Positions 29,125-32,342 of a DNA stretch of 32,342 bases are shown piece after piece. Under the pieces are notes generated by a model. That model made no database searches. It was not told where the DNA came from and saw nothing but the letters and a program-made list of their open reading frames with translations. The stretch covers positions 1 through 32,342 of the forward strand of contig CAIODZ010000043.1 of assembly GCA_903857265.1 (NCBI GenBank), in the 5' to 3' direction. Source of the stretch: an uncultured Phycisphaerales bacterium. Lineage in GTDB: Bacteria; Planctomycetota; Phycisphaerae; Sedimentisphaerales; Anaerobacaceae. A program made the translations under genes and the position numbers. Numbering within the stretch: position 1 is the stretch's first letter; each line of letters opens with the position of its first letter.

Positions 29125-30333
29125 CTACTTGCTTATGGCCTGCAACCTGTGTATCGCCTCCAAACAGGTTCGGGTATTGTGATAGGGACATTTCCATTCC
29201 GAGACCTTGGGGTCGGTTAAATCGGGTGAGCCGTCGCGCGAGACCTTCATAAACCATTCGCCGCCTTTATGGTCAACAATACAGCGGTCGATGAAATTCC
29301 AGCTATTCAAAGCGGCCTGCAGGAAGTGCTCTTTGCCTGAAAGCTGATAGGCGTTCAGAAACCCCACAACCGCCTCTGCCTGGGGCCACCACTCCTTGTC
29401 TGAATTGATTATCTGTCCCCCCCTGCCCTCGTAAAGCAGTCCGCCATCCTTATCAAGGCCTTCCTTGAAAACGACCTGAGCCATTTCAAGGGCAACTTCC
29501 GCGACCTTTTTAATTAGCACGGGCTTTTCGAGAATTTCCGCCGCCTCATAAAGCAGCCAGCTTCCCTCAATGTCGTGGCCAAAGGTATATGAATTTGATT
29601 TAGGCCGCCAAAGCTCGTCGAAGAAATGGTTGAAGTGAAATGTTTTGCGGTCAATGATTCGGCGTGTAAAGTTGTCTATAAGGCCGAGGATTTTCTCCGC
29701 TACTTTAGGTTTGTGCTCGCAACGATACAAATTCGTATAGCTCTCAATTATGTGGAGATGGTTATTCATCGACTTCTTTTCGTTCATATCCTTGTCACTG
29801 AGGCGTGCGCCCTCGGCCACAGTCCAGTCGCGGTTGCATATCTCGAAATAGCCGGTATTGACTTTGTCGAAGCTGTGCAACTCGATAAGCTCGAACATCT
29901 CATTTGCCCGCGCAAGCGCGCCGGCGTCTTTTGTCGCGAGATAGTATTCGGCAAGGGCGTAAATATAAAACGCCTGACCGTAAATCTTTTTGGAGTCATC
30001 CGCGCATTGCCCGCGGTAATCCAGAAGCCAGAACACCCCGCCGAACTGGGTATCCCAGAAATAGCTGTTGAGATAATCATACGCCCTCTTTGCCAGTTCG
30101 AGATACTTAGGGTTGGCGTCAAAGCGATACATCGCCGCGAAAGTCCAGAGTATTCTGGCGTTGAGTATCAATCCTTTGCTTGCGTGTTTATCTATCGTCA
30201 GGTCTGGGCCGACATAGCCCGTGAAGCCGCCGAATTCATTATCAACAGTGTGCTTTTGCCAGAACGGGATAATATTCTCGTATAATTCGCTTTTGACCCG
30301 TTTTTCAAATGCCTCTAACTCCTTTTTAATCAT
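29125..30333 (-). CDS. AGE-family sugar epimerase, probably cellobiose 2-epimerase
   Basis: 402 residues, the usual length of the (alpha/alpha)6-barrel AGE family. Cellobiose 2-epimerase interconverts the reducing-end glucose and mannose of beta-1,4 disaccharides. Matching blocks: KSMNNHLHIIESYTNLYR with His192 and His194, TFGHDIEGSWLLYEA with catalytic-type His253, EWWPQAEAVVGF at about 315, and KCPYHNTRTCLEAIHRL with catalytic-type His385. The NNHLH...E and PYHN patterns fit cellobiose 2-epimerase better than N-acylglucosamine 2-epimerase. No signal peptide, so cytoplasmic. Start ATG 30333 has AGGAAG about 10 bases upstream. It is a single gene with no neighbouring glycosidase or mannosylglucose phosphorylase in the window. 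Confidence 0.87.
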   Translation of the reverse strand: MIKKELEAFEKRVKSELYENIIPFWQKHTVDNEFGGFTGYVGPDLTIDKHASKGLILNARILWTFAAMYRFDANPKYLELAKRAYDYLNSYFWDTQFGGVFWLLDYRGQCADDSKKIYGQAFYIYALAEYYLATKDAGALARANEMFELIELHSFDKVNTGYFEICNRDWTVAEGARLSDKDMNEKKSMNNHLHIIESYTNLYRCEHKPKVAEKILGLIDNFTRRIIDRKTFHFNHFFDELWRPKSNSYTFGHDIEGSWLLYEAAEILEKPVLIKKVAEVALEMAQVVFKEGLDKDGGLLYEGRGGQIINSDKEWWPQAEAVVGFLNAYQLSGKEHFLQAALNSWNFIDRCIVDHKGGEWFMKVSRDGSPDLTDPKVSEWKCPYHNTRTCLEAIHRLQAISK

Positions 30334-30455
30334 AGCTGTCTGCTTCCTTATTCACCCAAATTTCGTTCAGAAACAACTCAGGTTAGATATTATCTACTGA
30401 TGCCGGATGAATCAATCGTATTAACGCATAAACGCCCCGTACTGTGCAGAAAACC

Positions 30456-30485
30456 TTGATTCGGATGGGGCAATTTTGGTATTAT
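30456..30485 (+). promoter_or_regulatory. Candidate promoter of the macA-type operon
   Basis: TTGATT (30456-30461), 18-bp spacer, TATTAT (30480-30485) preceded by TGG (extended -10). The leader would be about 185 bases. The rest of the 344-bp divergent interval (30334-30677) shows no gene. Confidence 0.35.
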
Positions 30486-30677
30486 AATTATGCGGATATC
30501 AGCCCTCTGGAGCCGTTCTATTTGAACAAGCCCTGCCAAATAGCGTAAAGTTTCAGGTTAACTGTTAATTTAGGCAAGAACGAGGCAATATAAGTTAAGG
30601 GGCAAGCGTCTAATAACGATAGATTTCTTATAACGACAGCATATCAAAAGAGTTAGGTGATTTTTTAGGAATATAAC

Positions 30678-32027
30678 GTGAAGAAGATAATTTCAGCGAT
30701 AGTTGTAATAGGAATAGTAGCCGGAATCGCAGGCGGATGGTGGTATTTCAACAAGAACAAGGCGAAAAATGTCACATTCCGCACTACCGAGGTAACACGC
30801 GGCGACATCCTGTCAACCATAAGCGCAACGGGAACAGTTGAGCCGGAAGAGCTTGTGGACGTCGGCGCACAGGTTGCCGGACAGGTTCTCGCCTTCGGTA
30901 AAGACGAAGAAGGCAATGAGGTTGATTACGGCTCACCAGTTGCGGAAGGCACGTTGCTGGCGAAAATTGACGACACGGTTTATGCCTCGGATGTTGCCCT
31001 TGCGAGTGCGCAACTGGACGAGGCCAAAGCAGGAGTGGAAAACGCTCAGGCCAATCTTTTACAATTGAAAGCGAAGCTCGACCAGGCCCAGCTGGATTGG
31101 GAGCGTGCACAGAAGTTAGGACCTTCCGAGGCGCTTGCCAAAAGCAGTTACGATTCGTATAAGGCGGCTTTCGAGGTCGCACAGGCCAATGTGGCAATCG
31201 GCGAGGCGTCGATTTTGCAGGCTTCGGCGTCTGTCAACCAGTCGGAGGCGACGCTTCAAAAAGCCAAACGTAATCTCGGATACTGCACAATAAAATCGCC
31301 CGTGAAAGGCGTCATTATAGACCGCAGGGTCAACATCGGGCAAACGGTGGTGTCGAGCTTGAATACGCCGAGTTTGTTTTTGATTGCAAAAGACCTCAAA
31401 AGGATGCAGGTATGGGTTGCGGTCAATGAAGCCGATATCGGGAAAATTTACCAGGGCCAGCCAGTGACATTTACCACTTCAACATACGAAGGCCAGACGT
31501 TTAAGGGTGTGGTAGGCAATATTCGACTCAACGCGACTATGACGCAAAACGTCGTAACCTACACCGTCGAGGTCGTTACAGACAATTCAAATGGCAAGCT
31601 GCTTCCTTACTTGACCGCAACCGTTTATTTCGAGGTCAGCCGGAGAGACAATGTGCTGGAGGTCGCAAATGCTGCTCTTAGATGGAAACCAAAAACTGAG
31701 CAGGTTGCGCCGGAGTATCAATCGGTATTGAATGAACCTGCCGAGCAGGGCAAGGGTTCAGGGAAAAAACAACGCGACCCTAATGCACCAAAGACACAGG
31801 CCTCAAATTACAAGAAGGCCATGTTATGGGCAAGCGAGAACGGCTTCGCCAAGCCAATCAAGGTGCTCGCGGGCACAAGCGACGATACAGTGACTGAAGT
31901 GCAGGGCGACGAGCTTAAAGAAGGTCTCCAGGTAATCACCGGAGAACAACAGATGTCTGCGGGCAGTTCGGGGACGGTTAATCCTTTCACGCCGCAAATC
32001 GGACGACCCAGACCGGCAGGACGTTAA
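30678..32027 (+). CDS. MacA-like periplasmic adaptor (HlyD/RND-MFP family)
   Basis: 449 residues from a GTG at 30678 with AGGA 8-11 bases upstream. It links a MacB-type inner-membrane pump to an outer-membrane channel. One N-terminal helix (IISAIVVIGIVAGIAGGWWYF), then a lipoyl half (GTVEPEELVDVGAQVAGQV), a long coiled-coil hairpin of about 120 residues rich in A, Q and E (from VYASDVALASAQLDEA to ATLQKAKRNL), the second lipoyl half (YCTIKSPVKGVIIDRRVNIGQTV) and beta-barrel domains with NEADIGKIYQGQPVTF. A lysine-rich linker (about residues 355-375) interrupts the C-terminal domain, followed by a membrane-proximal region. The ATPase gene follows after 28 bp. Confidence 0.9.
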   Translation: MKKIISAIVVIGIVAGIAGGWWYFNKNKAKNVTFRTTEVTRGDILSTISATGTVEPEELVDVGAQVAGQVLAFGKDEEGNEVDYGSPVAEGTLLAKIDDTVYASDVALASAQLDEAKAGVENAQANLLQLKAKLDQAQLDWERAQKLGPSEALAKSSYDSYKAAFEVAQANVAIGEASILQASASVNQSEATLQKAKRNLGYCTIKSPVKGVIIDRRVNIGQTVVSSLNTPSLFLIAKDLKRMQVWVAVNEADIGKIYQGQPVTFTTSTYEGQTFKGVVGNIRLNATMTQNVVTYTVEVVTDNSNGKLLPYLTATVYFEVSRRDNVLEVANAALRWKPKTEQVAPEYQSVLNEPAEQGKGSGKKQRDPNAPKTQASNYKKAMLWASENGFAKPIKVLAGTSDDTVTEVQGDELKEGLQVITGEQQMSAGSSGTVNPFTPQIGRPRPAGR

Positions 32028-32055
32028 TAAACTTTGCAGATTCGCGGCATGCAAT

Positions 32056-32342
32056 ATGGAACTGATTGAACTAAAAAATATTTACAAGACCTATTATATG
32101 GGGGACATTGATGTCCCCGTTCTTAAGGGCATTACTCTTTCAATCGGCAAAGGAGAGTTTGTCGCGCTGATGGGGGCGTCGGGGTCGGGTAAAAGCACGC
32201 TGATGAATATTTTAGGATGCCTTGACCACCCGACATCCGGAGAATACTGGCTTGAAAACCGTGAGATATCCCATGTGTCCGCCGACGAACGGGCAAATCT
32301 GAGAAATCATAAAATCGGTTTTGTGTTTCAGAATTTCAATCT
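32056..32342 (+). CDS. MacB-type ABC transporter ATPase, N-terminal part (cut by window edge)
   Basis: 95 complete codons from ATG 32056, open to the window end. Walker A is GASGSGKST and the Q-loop begins FVFQNFN; the D-x-x-V-LKGI-L-I-KGEFVALMG block belongs to the MacB/LolD branch. Whether a permease domain or gene follows cannot be seen. It probably forms one operon with the adaptor gene, and the ATPase may also serve the permease at 24666-26042. Confidence 0.93.
   Translation, partial: MELIELKNIYKTYYMGDIDVPVLKGITLSIGKGEFVALMGASGSGKSTLMNILGCLDHPTSGEYWLENREISHVSADERANLRNHKIGFVFQNFN

Overview
The window reads as a chromosome segment of a Gram-negative, probably anaerobic bacterium. The outer membrane is implied by a porin, a lipoprotein and a MacA/MacB-type export system. 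Anaerobic energy metabolism is implied by a membrane-bound [NiFe] hydrogenase and a membrane pyrophosphatase. The mix of a TPR/GT-C protein, an HNH-AP2 endonuclease, a divergent pyrophosphatase and abundant small repeats would suit a planctomycete-like (Phycisphaerae-type) lineage. That placement is inference; there is no rRNA or other phylogenetic marker here.

Layout. 1-5.9 kb (minus strand): a possible operon of a DacB/PBP4 peptidase, a tRNA-dihydrouridine synthase and two tandem, about 89% identical GT-C/TPR membrane proteins (the last cut by the window edge). 6.1-7.5 kb: a DcaP-like porin. 7.5-9.6 kb: an accessory island with an HNH-AP2 endonuclease gene lying between degenerate 7-bp tandem-repeat arrays, then a RAYT (HUH/Y1) transposase surrounded by G/C-rich REP palindromes. 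9.7-11.3 kb: an ankyrin-repeat membrane protein, followed by a gene-free stretch with two long heptameric repeat arrays.

11.95-21.9 kb (plus strand): a tight operon for a group 4 [NiFe] hydrogenase with eleven subunits resembling complex I (L-like, L-like, N-like, J, K, A, B, C, D/large, H, I) plus a HycI-type maturation protease. All four nickel-binding cysteines are present in the large subunit, so this is a hydrogenase and not a Nuo complex lacking its NADH module. A bidirectional terminator separates it from a convergent proton/sodium-pumping pyrophosphatase gene. Both systems would exchange chemical energy for an ion gradient.

24.6-32.3 kb: a MacB-type permease, then MacA and the start of a MacB-type ATPase about 4.6 kb further on. 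Between them lie a cassette of two ArnE/ArnF-like small transporters and a GNAT-like protein, bounded by two direct copies of a 190-bp MITE-like element with terminal inverted repeats; a small lipoprotein; and a cellobiose 2-epimerase-like enzyme.

No tRNA, rRNA or CRISPR array was seen. All family assignments come from reading motifs by eye, without database searches.
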